Part shown: in pieces, positions 34,491 through 46,438 of the stretch
How the letters are laid out: every line of letters starts with the position of its first letter
Position numbering within the stretch: the stretch's first letter is position 1
From: Craterostigma plantagineum
Taxonomy: Eukaryota; Streptophyta; Magnoliopsida; Lamiales; Linderniaceae
DNA length: 64,000 bases
Assembly: GCA_027422505.1 (NCBI GenBank)
Contig: JAPQWV010000308.1
Location: 434,001-498,000, forward strand
Direction of reading: 5' to 3'
The notes under the pieces: generated by a model
Told to the model about the DNA's origin: nothing
What the model saw: only the letters and a program-made list of their open reading frames with translations
Database searches by the model: none
Position numbers and translations under genes: made by a program

Positions 34491-37400
34491 GTCATTTCAG
34501 ATTTGCTTGTTAGCAAAAAAAAAATATGTACCTTATCCTCTTCTTTGGTTGGTTTTCATGTGATTCCCAGTCGGTCCTTCCTTGTTTGTCTTGATATTAT
34601 CCCATCTGCTGTTTCTCTCTTTCTTTCTTGGTACTGAAGTCTTTTGTTTTTCTTTTTTTTTCTGGCTTAATTTATGACTCGGTTTTCAGCTTACATTACT
34701 TGTGCGAAATATCTCCTCAAGCTTTCGGCGTTTTTTAACATAATCCTTAAAGAAAGGCAAAGATTTAGGTGACTAACATTGTCGTACGTGTTTGAGTACC
34801 TAATATCTTCTAATTGGGGTGAAGGGTATAATTCTATTTGGAGTCATTGGTTATCGTTGATTTTGTGTGAATTTGAGAGTACAGAACGTAGGTATTTGCA
34901 CCGTTGAGGCTCAATTTAGACTGACATTGAACTTATTGGACAGTGAAGAAAGACAATACTATACTAGCATTGTGAGTACCTCTTATTGAAAAAAAAAGGT
35001 GAAAATCTAATTAATGAAAAATGTAAACAATTGGAATGTCAAATTGGGCCAAGGTGTGGAAGGCCCGTAATGGGAAAATATGTTTAGATTGGGAGGCCCA
35101 TAGTGAGAGACTGGGCCTATGTGCATAATAGCCCATTAAGACAGCACAATCGATCATTTCTCGTGATTTATATCCACGAATGACTTAGAACGTGAAAAGT
35201 TGGATTGTTGCAAAACATAATTTTTAAATTGGATTAAGACTTCCAATTTTTTAACTCACTCCCATTATTACATTTTGAGGCATTGCATCAATCATTTTTT
35301 TCGTACAATTGAAAGACAAAAGGTTGTTGAATGAATACTAAGTCTCACCATAAAACTAGTGAAAGGGAATATTTATAGAATGAGAAGGGACAAAAAGGGT
35401 TGAGACCCACCAAATACATATAATCATGAAGATTTTGAACAAATATAACAGATACATTTTCATTGATTGAAATAGAGCATTGATTGTTACATGGAATTCA
35501 GCACCATATTGCTTCAACTTGTTATGTTTCCTCATTGAGAGGCCATCTATTATTGCGACTTTGAAAATGTTTTAATGCGTCACAATAATGACATTATATC
35601 CTTATTTCTTTTCCAGATCCCACTACATGAACTTTACTAGTTCGTAAACTTTTACAGTATCATAATGTTTGTTTCTATTACTATTAGCAGTTGAGTGTTG
35701 ATGTAAACCTTGATATTCTTCTATAAATTATTTTCCATGTAATAAATAACAATTTATATCTCTACATATTTCGCATCATTTTGTACAATTTTGCAATCCA
35801 TCTTGGATATTCTAGTGAGCTTGATGGATAGATTATGGCAACTTGCATTTCATTCTTGGCATCGTCTATTTATACTATCTTATTAAGGGTCAGAAATTAG
35901 GATAAACCGTCAAATTGATCTTTCTTTATTAGAAAAGAACTAATTAATAAATTTAAAAGGAAACCACCCACTATCTTTAATTACTATATTTAGTTAATTA
36001 CTGTTCTAGCTTTAATTTATTAATAGCACGTGCTAATACTAGTATGTATTAAGGTTGTGCCAATTAACTAGGGCTTTCTTAAGGTGAATAAGTGTGTGAA
36101 TAATATATATGTCTATAATAAACATTTGAGTACATCAAAGCTATAATAAAAGATTAAAAAATGATTTATCGACGGTATTTCTCATGGCATGGTCGTTTCA
36201 TAAGCAACAATAAGATTCAGATTTATTGAACTGAGTCGATGATAGTGTGGTTTATAATGAATTCAATCTGAGTTGAGTTGAACTGTGGAAGACAAATATG
36301 ATGACGTTGCGTAGAGATATGGAGAAAAAACTATAATTAAAATATTATATCTCAATATCTATGCAATTAGAGGCAATGGAGTAGTATTATTAGTGTAGTG
36401 GGGGTCCAAGAAAGTCTCATTCCATGTGTCAAATATTGTCCGGCAAACAGCATAAACAAATAAATTAACGAAAAAATTATGAAAAATATAACATATTAAT
36501 AAGCCCTCTCGAAACGAATGCAGAGGAAATTTAATAGTGCTAATATATATAGATTGGTTAAATTTATATTTATTGTCCACTCAAGCCCACCTTTGCCGGC
36601 GTAAGATGGCAAGAAACTATCATCACGCTATTCATGCTAGTGATGTGATAAATATAATATATATGTTCATCACTTCTCTAGTTTTTTCCAAACATAATTC
36701 TTCACAATTCCTTCAATTAACTATTAGCCGAATATAAATTTTATTAATCGCCCTGGTTCCCATAATGTACTGTCTCCATCTGAAAAATTCGAGTTAGAAT
36801 CGAAACTTAACATCTATATAAAGATATCAAAAGCTCGACAACTTTATACATACCAAGAGAATATGTGTAACAAACCTAATAAAGTACGTATATTATAAAT
36901 ATGTAAATCAAGTATCAAAGGTATCAACTATGGACAAGCAAAAAAAAAGGCGAAAGTCAAGAAATCACGTACAATAGCTTCTGCAAGTAGGATATTATTC
37001 CATATACATGGTTTTAGGGTGTAATTATAGAAATATTTTCCCAAGGCACAAAAGATATCTTCCTTTATGGATTGAGAAGACTTGATAGATAAAGTTACCG
37101 ATATGAACTAGATTCTGCCATGCAGAATAAAGCTTGATATGAAATGAAATATGGCATTTAGTAATCATGGTTAGGATTTAAATCAAATGGATGTCATGTT
37201 TTTTTTATTATAATTTAGGATGCTCTTTCTTCTTCTTCTTTTTTTTTTTCCTTTTTATTTATGGATGTTATAGTGTGGCTTGTTTTTATCAATGTGTATG
37301 TGCTAAAGCATATTTTCGATTGAAGAGAGGCTCTTTATATCATCTAATTAAGATCATATATACGATGAACATTGCAATTAGTGTACATATTAAAACTACC

Positions 37401-37748
37401 GTAACCTCACATCAATATTAACGAATAATATATATATTTATATATATTATAGTTGTGATAGCTGTAATAGGTGGGTCATTCTTTCCAGTCAATGTTTTAA
37501 CTCGGAAAAAGTAATATTTTCAGTTCATGATGTATCTGCATAGGGCTGTGGGTACGAAAATCTTCAGGGAATATGCAAGGGTTAATCATTAGCTCGACAC
37601 GGATCAAGAAAAAAAATTAACCTTTTTATTAGTAACATAGAATAACTGATTATTTAAATTACTAGGCAATATAATATTTGTATATTTTACTCACGCTCAA
37701 GTCCTGAGTCTTCAGAACATATTAATACATCGAGGATGTATATAAACC
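34491..37748. other. Intergenic DNA, 3.3 kb, no gene recognised
   Basis: AT-rich with no supported coding region. At 35040-35140 there are several GGCCC/TGGGCC words (site II-like) within 100 bp. A repeat related to the one at 31509 starts near 35865 (TCTATTTATACTATC then TTATTAAGGGTC). T- and C-rich tracts occur near 37221-37257. Confidence 0.45.
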
Positions 37749-37934
37749 TTAGATGATAAGGTAACACTAATTAACCCTTTCTATGGGTCATTGGTCGACA
37801 TATCGAACTACGATGTGGCATGTCGACTTGCTACATCAACGTTAGATGATAACGTAACACTAATTAACACATTCTATGGGTCATTGGTTGACATATCGGA
37901 CGACGATGTGGTATGTTTACGCTTTACGTGGCAC
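37749..37934. repeat. Tandem duplication, 93-bp unit, two copies
   Basis: The unit starting TTAGATGATAAGGTAACACT at 37749 repeats at 37842 with about ten differences. Both copies contain TCTATGGGTCATTGG and a CGATGTGG word. No coding content is seen. Confidence 0.88.
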
Positions 37935-38218
37935 CTGTTATATTCTATTGATCTGTGGGCATAACATGTGCTATATAAGGCTTTAATGCCACAGCAGCAT
38001 CCGAGATGTTGATCAGTGACATCTATGTGTTAATTAAAACGACATAACCTCAAATGTCGTAGTGCGCTGTTGACATGACACGAATTGGTGTCAAATCAAC
38101 GGGTGCCCACATAATGTGAAAATTCCTCTTGCTACATATTCTAATCCCATGAGAGTTAGGTGGGGCTTCGATTATTGCATAGACAAGAACGCGGCACACA
38201 TTGTCCGATAAATCAACA

Positions 38219-38789
38219 TAAGGCCTTCCTCAATGCAAGGTTTTTTGATGAGGTGGACAAAGGAAAAAACCTATGACTATAGGTTTTTACCATTGGAAAG
38301 GGTGATAGGTTTTCTGTTGGGTTTAGTAGAATAAACCTAGGTTTTTTACTTTATGTGTAAGCTTTTTCTTTTTTAATTAAAATATTTCATTTTTATCCTC
38401 ATCTATTAATATTTATATATTAATATATATTTATTTTTACTAATAATTTTAATGTGTTAAAAATTTTTTATTTAATTTATATTTAAAAGTAAAATATATT
38501 ATGTAATGAAAAATATAAAATATATTTATTAATTTTTTCATAAATTTAACAAATTAAATAATATGACATACAATTATTTATAAATCATTTTACAAAATTG
38601 GATAAATATAATTGATAAATTAAATAAAATTTAATGAAATTGATGTGGGTCCCCAAAAAACCTCCTTTTTTGGGTTTATGGTTGGGGAGGAGTTTTATTT
38701 TGGAGGTATAGATTTTTTACTTTTGTGGTGGCGCTGATGTGGCACGCAAAAAACCTGCTTTTTGAGTATATGCATTGAGGAAGGCCTAA
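38219..38789. mobile_element. PIF/Harbinger (Tourist-like) MITE with TAA target duplication
   Basis: The terminal inverted repeat GGCCTTCCTCAATGCA begins at 38222 and its reverse complement ends at 38786. The 3-bp direct repeat TAA lies on each side (38219-38221 and 38787-38789). A 3-bp TWA duplication and GGCC-type ends are the signature of PIF/Harbinger elements. The 565-bp AT-rich body encodes no transposase. The subterminal regions also carry inverted AAAAAACCT/GGTTTTTT-like motifs. Confidence 0.88.
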
Positions 38790-39519
38790 GCCGTCACTCT
38801 CTTCAACATTCCATTATCCTTTGATGTAATTATTGACCAATTTCCCAGAAAAATAAATCACGGCTTAATTCACCAAAAATAAATAATATCATCTCTCATC
38901 TAAGTATACCAAAACCCTAATTTTATTCGAATCAATCGAATTTGGAATTCAATTGTTGTTCTTTAAGTAAATAATAGTATTAGCTGTTCGTACGTGCGAG
39001 ACTCGGACAGTCGTAGCAAGTTGTCAGCAAACTTCTGCCATCTTCTAATGTTTATTCCTTTCTTGGCTCAGACAACCTAAGAACAATAATAATCAGCATG
39101 ATATTGAAAAACCTTGAATATAATGTCATATTTCAATTTAGTACTGCTAAGAAAATTCCATTCAATCCAGTGTTTACTAGTTGACCCCAAAATCAAAAAG
39201 AGACCCATTGAGGAAACACAAGATCTTAAAATTCTCGAATCAACGCCCCACACGTTTGTACTGTAGCACAACCACTAGCACTGTCAAGTAATCTATTTCT
39301 TTATTTTTCTTTTACAAATTTATTCACATATATTACCAGTGAACTTACATTTTTCTCTTCTATATCTTGACCTTTATATGATGCATTCCCACTAAGCCCA
39401 GAAAATAGCTATTTGCACAGAGAGGGAGAGAGAAACTTTTTTATTTGTGTGTTTCTTTTCTTCAATTTACAATCGAGAATCTCTTTGAAAAAAGTAACAG
39501 CAGAAAATAATCAAAGATA
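38790..39519 (+). promoter_or_regulatory. Upstream region and 5' leader of WRKY12
   Basis: No gene seen. The leader just before the start is purine-rich (GAGAGGGAGAGAGAAAC near 39420-39436). A TATA-like TTATATGA lies near 39374. The span is inferred to hold the promoter. Confidence 0.4.
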
Positions 39520-41191
39520 ATGGAAGGTGATGGAGGGATGTTGCCTCTCATATATGATCACAATCTTCACCTCTCAAACTTCTCCTCTGCGATAGAGCAA
39601 AATCAGGAAAACAACATGGGCTTCGTTCACTTTGAAGATCACAGCCAAGTTTTGAGCTTTTTAGCCTCGCAGCAACCTCTTGAAGTTTCCGTCGACAAAT
39701 CAACACTTGGGAATGCTAATAATAAGAGTAATAATGGTTCCTTAGGGTTTAATCATGACGAACAAGTTGTCGATAGAGAATCTTGGAATGTCAACGACCA
39801 GGTAGTATTAGAGCTTGTGTTGTATGTTTTTCTTTCTCATCTTCACTAATTATTGTGCTTGCCTTCTTGGATCTTGTAAAATAAGAAGTTTGCTTTCCGT
39901 ACGTATATTATTTGTTGCTTCATTTCTAAGACGATGTTGTAATTAATCAATACATATCTCTTTTTTCTGTACTTCTCAATATGTCGTTGAGGATTAGTTA
40001 ATACTTAATCGAAATTATATAAAATAGCAGGTTGGTGGAGGATCTATGGATCCCAAGACTGTGAACGATGAAAATTGCAACGCTGCTACAAACGAGGGAA
40101 GCAATTCTTGGTATATGATAATTATTTTAATTCAATCGTCGATCTTCGTGAGTTTATTGTGATACTTTATTGTCAACTGTGCATATGAAATAATTAGACC
40201 TTGCCAAACCCTAGAGCTAGCTAGGATCTGTCTCATGAACCCATACATAAAACTCATCAGATCTATTTCTAAATCATCGCCAAACCCTAATTTGTTTTAG
40301 TTGATGTTGGGTCTGGCAAGAAAATAATGATGCGTGTCTGATAAACTGCCCCACCGTAGTGCTATCCATATAATATTTCACTTTGTTCGTCTCTGAGCAC
40401 ATATTTTCCACCCTTTCATAGTGTGAGATGTTTTGTCTCTTCATACTAAATTTGAAATAATATTTATGTTGAATTAGGCTCGATCGTAATTATTAACAGT
40501 GTCTTTTTCTTTCTTGAGTACGTAATTAGGTGGAGGAGTTCATCTGCAGACAAGAACAAGGTGAAGATAAGAAGAAAGCTGAGAGAGCCAAGGTTTTGTT
40601 TTCAGACAAGGAGTGACGTTGATGTGCTTGACGATGGTTACAAATGGAGAAAATACGGACAAAAGGTTGTCAAGAACAGCCTTCATCCAAGGTAATTCAA
40701 TATATAGCTAAATTATCATCATGAAAAATCCATATGATCTGACTAACGACCAAGTAAATGAGTTAGCAATTAGTCCCAAATCATGTAATAGGAAGGACAT
40801 TATAGATTTTTCAAATGGAAATCTAATTTGGTATATCTAAACCTTAAAATCAATGCATGATATAGTTTATACATGCCTATTTATTCGACATTATTACGAC
40901 CTCATTTCATACGATTGTTAAATTATGAAAACTTCAATAAGATTCTGAAGAAGATTCAATACTCTATCGACGAAAAAACTGATGAATTTTCATTTACTAT
41001 TTATCTGCAGAAGTTACTATCGGTGTACCCATAACAACTGTCGGGTGAAGAAAAGAGTAGAGAGGTTGTCCGAAGATTGCAGAATGGTAATAACGACTTA
41101 CGAAGGGAGACACAATCACACTCCTTGCGATGATTCGAGTTCATCAGATCATGATAATAATAATCAATGCTTCGGTTCTTTCCGATCATAA
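39520..41191 (+). CDS. WRKY12: WRKY transcription factor 12 (group IIc)
   Basis: Nuclear W-box-binding factor. Arabidopsis WRKY12 represses secondary wall formation in pith and promotes flowering under short days. Four exons, 39520-39801, 40031-40110, 40530-40691 and 41011-41191, join in phase to give 234 residues. The single WRKY domain has WRKYGQK at 160-166 and a C-x4-C-x23-H-x-H zinc site (C180, C185, H209, H211), which places it in group IIc. The intron inside the domain after NSLHPR is the conserved position. The stretch from NSWWRSSS through [17 protein letters not shown] and the C-terminal DDSSSSDHD tail match WRKY12 specifically, not WRKY13. The N-terminal half is Asn- and Ser-rich and poorly conserved. 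Confidence 0.95.
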
Positions 41192-41774
41192 ACTTAATAT
41201 CAACAAACATTAGTAAAAAAATCCCATGCCCATGCAGAGTGTTATTTATATAGATCCTATGTATGGTGAGCTTGTTATGTTATATGTTTATCAATGTCTT
41301 ATGTGTTTAACTAGGTTTTGTTTTTGATTTGTGCTGGATGTGTTTATCAATTCTATTTTATTAAGTATGAGCGGAGTCTATAAGCTGAACATCGGTCTGC
41401 CAATTTCACAAAAATTGTAATAAAACTTAAAAAACCACCTACTATTTTAATAACTATTTTTTAGTTATTTACTATTTGTAGTCGATTCTTTACCTTTAAT
41501 ATTACCTTATATATATAATTAAAATTTAAATCGTAATTTCAATTAACTATTTAAAATTAAAATACTATAGTACTGCACAAGCACAAGTATTAAATTTGCT
41601 AATATATTACTGCACACGTTTGAGCTTGCAAAGAGTAATAATTATTATAATTGCTACTACTGTTATTATGTGGTGGATTCTTTGTATTACGATATTGATA
41701 AATTAAAATAAACGTGTACATTGATGCTTCATTACACGCTTTAGATTGCACCTTTTCTTTCCCTACATGATCAC
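41192..41774. other. 3' flank of WRKY12
   Basis: No gene seen. A/T-rich sequence with a segment near 41380-41520 that shares words with the dispersed repeat family found near 35865 and 56369. Confidence 0.4.
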
Positions 41775-42154
41775 TAAGGGCTTGTTTGATAAGTGTGTAT
41801 GGGTGTGTATGGGTGTGTATGGGATGTGTATGAGTAAGTTGTGTCGTGTTTGATATCTGTGTATAGCCATACATGCCTTGTATGACTATACACGTCTATT
41901 ACAAGGTTTTTGGTTATAGGTCTTGTATATTCATACCCACCTTTAAGGTGGTTATGGGGTGTGTATCACTAATCCATACACACCTATACACATCTCAAAC
42001 ACATCTATCAAACACAATTTATATCATTACACAAATAATTAATACACACATAGCAAACATGTTAAAACACAACATCAACAAAATCCTTGTATAGCTATAC
42101 ACAAATAACTTATACCCATGTAATCCCTAAACACTGATATCAAACGAGCCCTAA
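41775..42154. mobile_element. Tourist-like (PIF/Harbinger) MITE with TAA target duplication
   Basis: Ends read GGGCTTGTTTGATAAGTGTG at 41778 and, on the minus strand, GGGCTCGTTTGATATCAGTG ending at 42151. The flanks are TAA at 41775-41777 and 42152-42154. The 374-bp body is largely built from GTGTATGGG/CCCATACAC-type words repeated in both orientations. It encodes no protein. It differs in sequence from the element at 38222, so it represents another subfamily. Confidence 0.82.
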
Positions 42155-42259
42155 TCTGTATGGTTATAAAAATGAGAAAATGGGCCGGGCCAAATTTACT
42201 ACATTGGGCCGGGCCCAAATGGGCCCACCAAGAGCAAGAGCTAAAATAAGAAAAACTTG

Positions 42260-42637
42260 TCAGCCCAAAAAGAGCAACTCCTCAGCTCCCTCAACTCTTA
42301 CGCCGCCGTTCTCCACCGCCGCGAAAAAGGGCCTCAATAATTTTCTGTAGTAGATCGGCCTCGACGCCTCGCGTCCCACGTCGATTCCGACTCGCGTGAC
42401 GCCGATTTCTAACGCACGCGCCGCCAGTTTCTCGCCGATCATGGACGATGTATTCTTGTCCCAGTAAAATCGCGGGCGCGGAAGCCGATTCTGGGCAGCT
42501 CTGTATTGCTTGGCGAAGTCTGACTCTGCCGACGACGCCATCGCCACGACGGCGCGTGTGACCGGACACGTGATTTGAGCCGTGATTTTCCGGCAAGAGA
42601 GGATCAGCTGCAAGAGGTGGATTGGAGCCGCCGTCAT
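42260..42637 (-). CDS. Ribosomal protein uL18 (L18p/L5e family), organellar or L18-like
   Basis: Small basic protein of the L18p/L5e family, which binds 5S rRNA in the large ribosomal subunit. Plants encode several short bacterial-type members in the nucleus, some mitochondrial. A single intronless frame gives 125 residues. It has the segments LILSCRKITAQITCPVTRAV near the N-terminus, then an acidic and aromatic FYWDKNTSSMIGEKLAARALE, VGIDVGREASRPIYYRK and a C-terminal GVRVEG motif, as in the family. A mitochondrial presequence is not obvious beyond the first Arg- and Lys-containing residues, so the compartment is uncertain. GC-rich relative to its flanks. Confidence 0.8.
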   Translation of the reverse strand: MTAAPIHLLQLILSCRKITAQITCPVTRAVVAMASSAESDFAKQYRAAQNRLPRPRFYWDKNTSSMIGEKLAARALEIGVTRVGIDVGREASRPIYYRKLLRPFFAAVENGGVRVEGAEELLFLG

Positions 42638-43689
42638 TTCAGTTCACCTTTTTTTTTTGGTTCTGTAAACTGACTGAATTTTACGAGACGTTGGAATATG
42701 ACCCTGAAAATTGCATTCTAATCCTTAACGTAAAAGCCATTCCTACATTTGCCCATTCGACTTAGTATCTAACCCAGTTCTTATTGTTTCCCAGTCCAAT
42801 CAGCGCAACCGTGGTTATACTAATATTCTTTGCACACTCAATTTGTTGCATATATATAATAGTCATAAAATAATCAATTGAACAGTTTAATTTAAATTTA
42901 ATTTTGTAGTTATAAATTATAAAATTAAAGGGTTAAGAATTAACTAAAAATATAATTAACTCAAAATAGTAATTAAATGATAGTGTGTGATTTTTTTAAT
43001 TTTATAATTACTTTTTTCTTGAAAATATTAATAGATACTTCGATTTGAAGTAAATATATTGATTATGAGATGACTTAGGCTTCAAGCGACTAATTCCGTT
43101 TGTTACAATCGTGGACTACAAGTATTCTTGCACCCTCAAATGTGATATAATATCATATATAATTTAAAAAGAAAAAGGATATATTATTAAATTGAAGGTA
43201 GAACTATAATGAACTAAATAGTAACTAAAAAATAGTAAATAAAGGTAGTGAGTGTTTTATAATTGAATGTGGGTTAGTAATATTTTTCATCAAATTTTAA
43301 TTGTTGATAAAACATTATTGACTAAAATTTGAATTGACAGACCAAATTAAAATTAGAAATTGACAGTTTTCATGAGGGATATGCTCTTTATAAAATACTA
43401 GTAATTTCCGCACACTTCATGCATGTGGTTAAAAATATTATTTTATTTATGTTACTTTAATTTTGATATTTATAATATTTTATATTTAATAATGAAATAT
43501 ATTGTTTAAAAGTAAAATTAATGTGTTGGGATATAATTGCAATAATAAAAATTTAGACTTAAAAAATATCTTATTAAATTAATTAATTACAAATAAAATG
43601 ACAGACCAAATTGACAGATTTTAGCCACCCTAACCTTTTTATAATAGAAGATAATAACTTATATATAGTGAAGGTGTTCAATTACATAT
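42638..43689. other. Intergenic DNA upstream of the uL18 gene
   Basis: No gene supported. CCAAT-like and GCCCA words near 42741-42805 may belong to the uL18 promoter. A reversed copy of the dispersed TCTTCTATTATA...AGGGTGGC repeat ends at about 43651. Confidence 0.4.
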
Positions 43690-44271
43690 TTGAACACAGG
43701 GGTGAGCAAAACCGGATATCCGAATTTTCGTATATCAAAAAATGATATTCACATCCGCTCTGGTTTTAATCGGATATCGCTTTATTCGGATATTTAAACC
43801 GAATATCCCATCCGCTTTTAAAATTTATTTGTCTTTTGTTTTTTATTTTTTTAATATCATTTTTTATTTCTTATCAAAATAAAAAATATATTTTTCATAT
43901 ATGAAATTTCTATACATATAATTTCACATAATATGGGAATCATTATGATATAATAAATAATAAACACAGTACCACAAATTCATATTAGTTTTTAACTTGC
44001 GTCTCGATGTTTTATGTTTTTGTTTTTATTTCAATTCTCTAACAATTTACAATAATGAAATAATATATATATATATATTCTATTTTGAGGATTTTTTTCC
44101 TTTTTGGACCTTTATTTTTCTTTTTGGGCTATTTATTTTTTTTATTTTTTTAAATATAAAATCGGATACTGGATCTGGTTTTTAGACAAACCACTATCCG
44201 TATCGAATCCGATTTTAAAACCGAATATCCGTTTTTTCGGGTTTTGAAACCGGATACCCCTAGTTGAACCC
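43690..44271. mobile_element. hAT-like non-autonomous element with near-perfect 8-bp duplication
   Basis: TTGAACAC at 43690-43697 and TTGAACCC at 44264-44271 are an 8-bp direct repeat with one mismatch. The element (43698-44263, 566 bp) starts AGGGGTGAGCAAAACCGGAT and, on the minus strand, starts CTAGGGGTATCCGG. Its flanks hold CGGATATCC/GGATATCCG words in opposite orientations. The AT-rich middle encodes nothing. Confidence 0.72.
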
Positions 44272-44583
44272 AGATTTTTTTTTTTTGTCTGCAGATCGGA
44301 CTGGACCTATGCCCCGGGAGCACCATTCCATCATCCTTATCTAAGAATCAAATTTTATACATCGAATAAATTATTGATATATATACATATATTATATGTT
44401 GATTGCGTCACTATTGTCATGATTATCTATTAACTCAAATTTTAGGATCGACAGTCGACACTAACAAATTGTAACAAGAAGTTAACAACCAGCAATAAGC
44501 ATCATCTTCTGAAATACCAAAGACTTTTACAAATAAAAGTATAACTTGAAAAAAGTTATTTATATTTCGTTACAAATAAATTC
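44272..44583. other. 3' flank of the first cysteine-rich peptide gene
   Basis: No gene seen. A T-run lies at 44276-44286. The rest is AT-rich sequence that probably includes the 3' UTR of the minus-strand peptide gene. Confidence 0.35.
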
Positions 44584-44890
44584 TTATAACTGTGGTGGAG
44601 GACAAGGTGGTCCGAAAGGCAATTCATCACAACGATCGTCTTTCGTACGACATTTTTCTCTGCAAAACTTACAACAGAAACCCTTTGGACGGCCAACCTT
44701 ACAAGTACAGAAGAACTCTCTGTTACAACTATCGAAGCATGGATCTGAAAAACTTATGTCTTGGCGATCATCAACTGTTATTACTCTTCTTCTTCTCATC
44801 ATTGTTATCAGCCTCTGATGCAATGGAGATGAACCTTGTTAGCAATGCCAAGAAAAACACGAAGCTCATGCTTCTTCTGATCATGGCCAT
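44584..44890 (-). pseudogene. Ten-cysteine secreted peptide gene, frameshifted copy
   Basis: Paralogue of the intact gene at 46439-46729. I do not recognise the family. From the ATG at 44890 the frame encodes a signal peptide (MAMIRRSMSFVFFLALLTRF) and SEADNNDEKKK, then stops at a TGA just after a GAA/AAG-rich stretch. The mature part is open in another frame: CFDSCNREFFCTCKVG, FCCKFCREKC, and a C-terminal CDELPFGPPCPPPQL. It keeps all ten cysteines with the same spacing as the paralogue. Between matching points this copy is 10 bp longer than the paralogue, so there is a net frame change in or near the AAG repeat. It is either a recently broken gene or a sequence error. A minus-strand TATA-like box (TATAAATA) lies at 44956-44963. 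Confidence 0.72.
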
Positions 44891-45233
44891 GATAAACGAG
44901 GATGGATATGTGACTTGAGAAATATTGATCGATGAAGGTGAGGAAAAGACTCTCATATTTATAATACTATTATATTTATAATCGAAATCTTGTGGTAATA
45001 AAATGTGTTAAAAGTAGAGACAGGTTGAAAAATTTATTGATATATTTGAATCTGATTGTGTTTAATATTGGAAATCTTATGGTAATAAGTGTTCAATAGT
45101 GGCAAAGGATTAATAAAAAATTTGGCAATTTGCTCCCTCTTTTCAATTAGAAGGGTGGGACGGCTCAAACGTAAAAAGGCAAGATCCAAAATGCGACTCA
45201 AAGCCATGGCTGATTTTCATTCGAGCCTATGTA
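44891..45233. promoter_or_regulatory. Upstream region of the first cysteine-rich peptide gene
   Basis: Contains a TATA-like box on the minus strand at 44956-44963, about 70 bp before the start codon. The paralogue has one at the same distance. No gene is seen in the rest. Confidence 0.45.
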
Positions 45234-45667
45234 ACTTTAACGGGAAATTATAAAATTAGGTCACTAAGTATACATATTTTCGTTTTTGGGTCACTATGTT
45301 TGATAATTGCAAAAGTAGGTCACTAACTTTTCATGTGAAAACAATTTTGGGTCATTTTTCAATTTTAGGTCACTAAAAATATATTTTTTCGATTTTGGGT
45401 CATTAAGTTTACATTATTTTCAATTTTGGGTCACTCATTTGGTACTAATGTTATAAACATAGTGACCCAAAATTGAAAAAATCTGAACTTAGTGACCCAA
45501 AATCGGAAAAATATATTCTTAGTGGCCTAAAATTGAAAAATGACCCAAAATTGTTTTCACATGAAAAGTTAGTGACCTACTTTTGCAATTATCAAACATA
45601 GTGACCAAAAAATGAAAACTTGTATACTTAGTGACCTAATTTTATAATTTTGCCATACACTTTAACG
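45234..45667. mobile_element. MULE-type MITE with long inverted arms and 9-bp duplication
   Basis: ACTTTAACG is repeated at 45234-45242 and 45659-45667. The element between them starts GGAAATTATAAAATTAGGTC. Its right arm, on the minus strand, reads GGCAAAATTATAAAATTAGG after four extra bases. The arms (from 45245 and up to 45650) are nearly perfect inverted repeats of about 190 bp, built from GGTCACTAAGTA and TTTTGGGTCA units. It is related to the insertion in the HD-Zip gene at 12419-12739. The transcript would fold into a long hairpin. No protein is encoded. It sits between the two cysteine-rich peptide genes. Confidence 0.85.
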
Positions 45668-46438
45668 AATCAAAATAAACAAAAAGAGACAGAAAATCAA
45701 CTGAATTCATATTTTAAAACCACGCATAACATAATATAAAAATTTTAAAAGTAAATTTTTAGGAGGGCACATGCTTTTTGTTTGGAGCATTCTTGAATAT
45801 TTGACTAAACAGATGATACACACTAGTATTCTTGCACACTCAAATGGTGTGTTATAATATCATATAATAATTTAAAAGAAGAAACTGATTTATTATTAAA
45901 TTAAATGAGGAATTATAATTAACTAAAAAAGTAAGTTAATAATTAACTAAGTAAATGTAGTGATAGTTTTCTTGTAATTTTATTTAAAAAATTTTTCTAA
46001 TAGTAAGTTAATAATTTAGTAAAGATGGTTTGGCTCTCCATCGTGGGACCCGCCAAGCACATATCGATCCAATCAGCTCAAAAATGGTGTATATAATTCG
46101 ATTTGAAGCGAATATGAAGCTCGTTATTATTGACTATGAGATGAGTCCGACTTTCTAGGGGGTTAATCTTCTAGACATGAAGATGTTCATGTTTTGATTC
46201 GAACCATTACTAAATTTTTTCTCGCCAAAGATTTCATGATCCACGTATGCCTTGAATTTATACGTTGAATATTTTAGTTTATATATATTGGTTTGCGTCT
46301 TTATCATCATGGTGGTTTATTACATTGAACTCAAAAGTGTTAGGATCGACCCTAACAAATTGTAAACAAGCGCAATAGCATCTCATAAAAACCTAGGACT
46401 ATAAAATAATAGCATAACAGGATGTAATCCATTACAAA
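45668..46438. other. Intergenic DNA between the cysteine-rich peptide genes
   Basis: No gene supported. Mostly AT-rich. It should include the 3' UTR of the peptide gene at 46439. Confidence 0.4.

Noticed and set aside
37749..37934. CRISPR-like array
   Set aside because: Only two long diverged units without spacers, in a plant nuclear genome.
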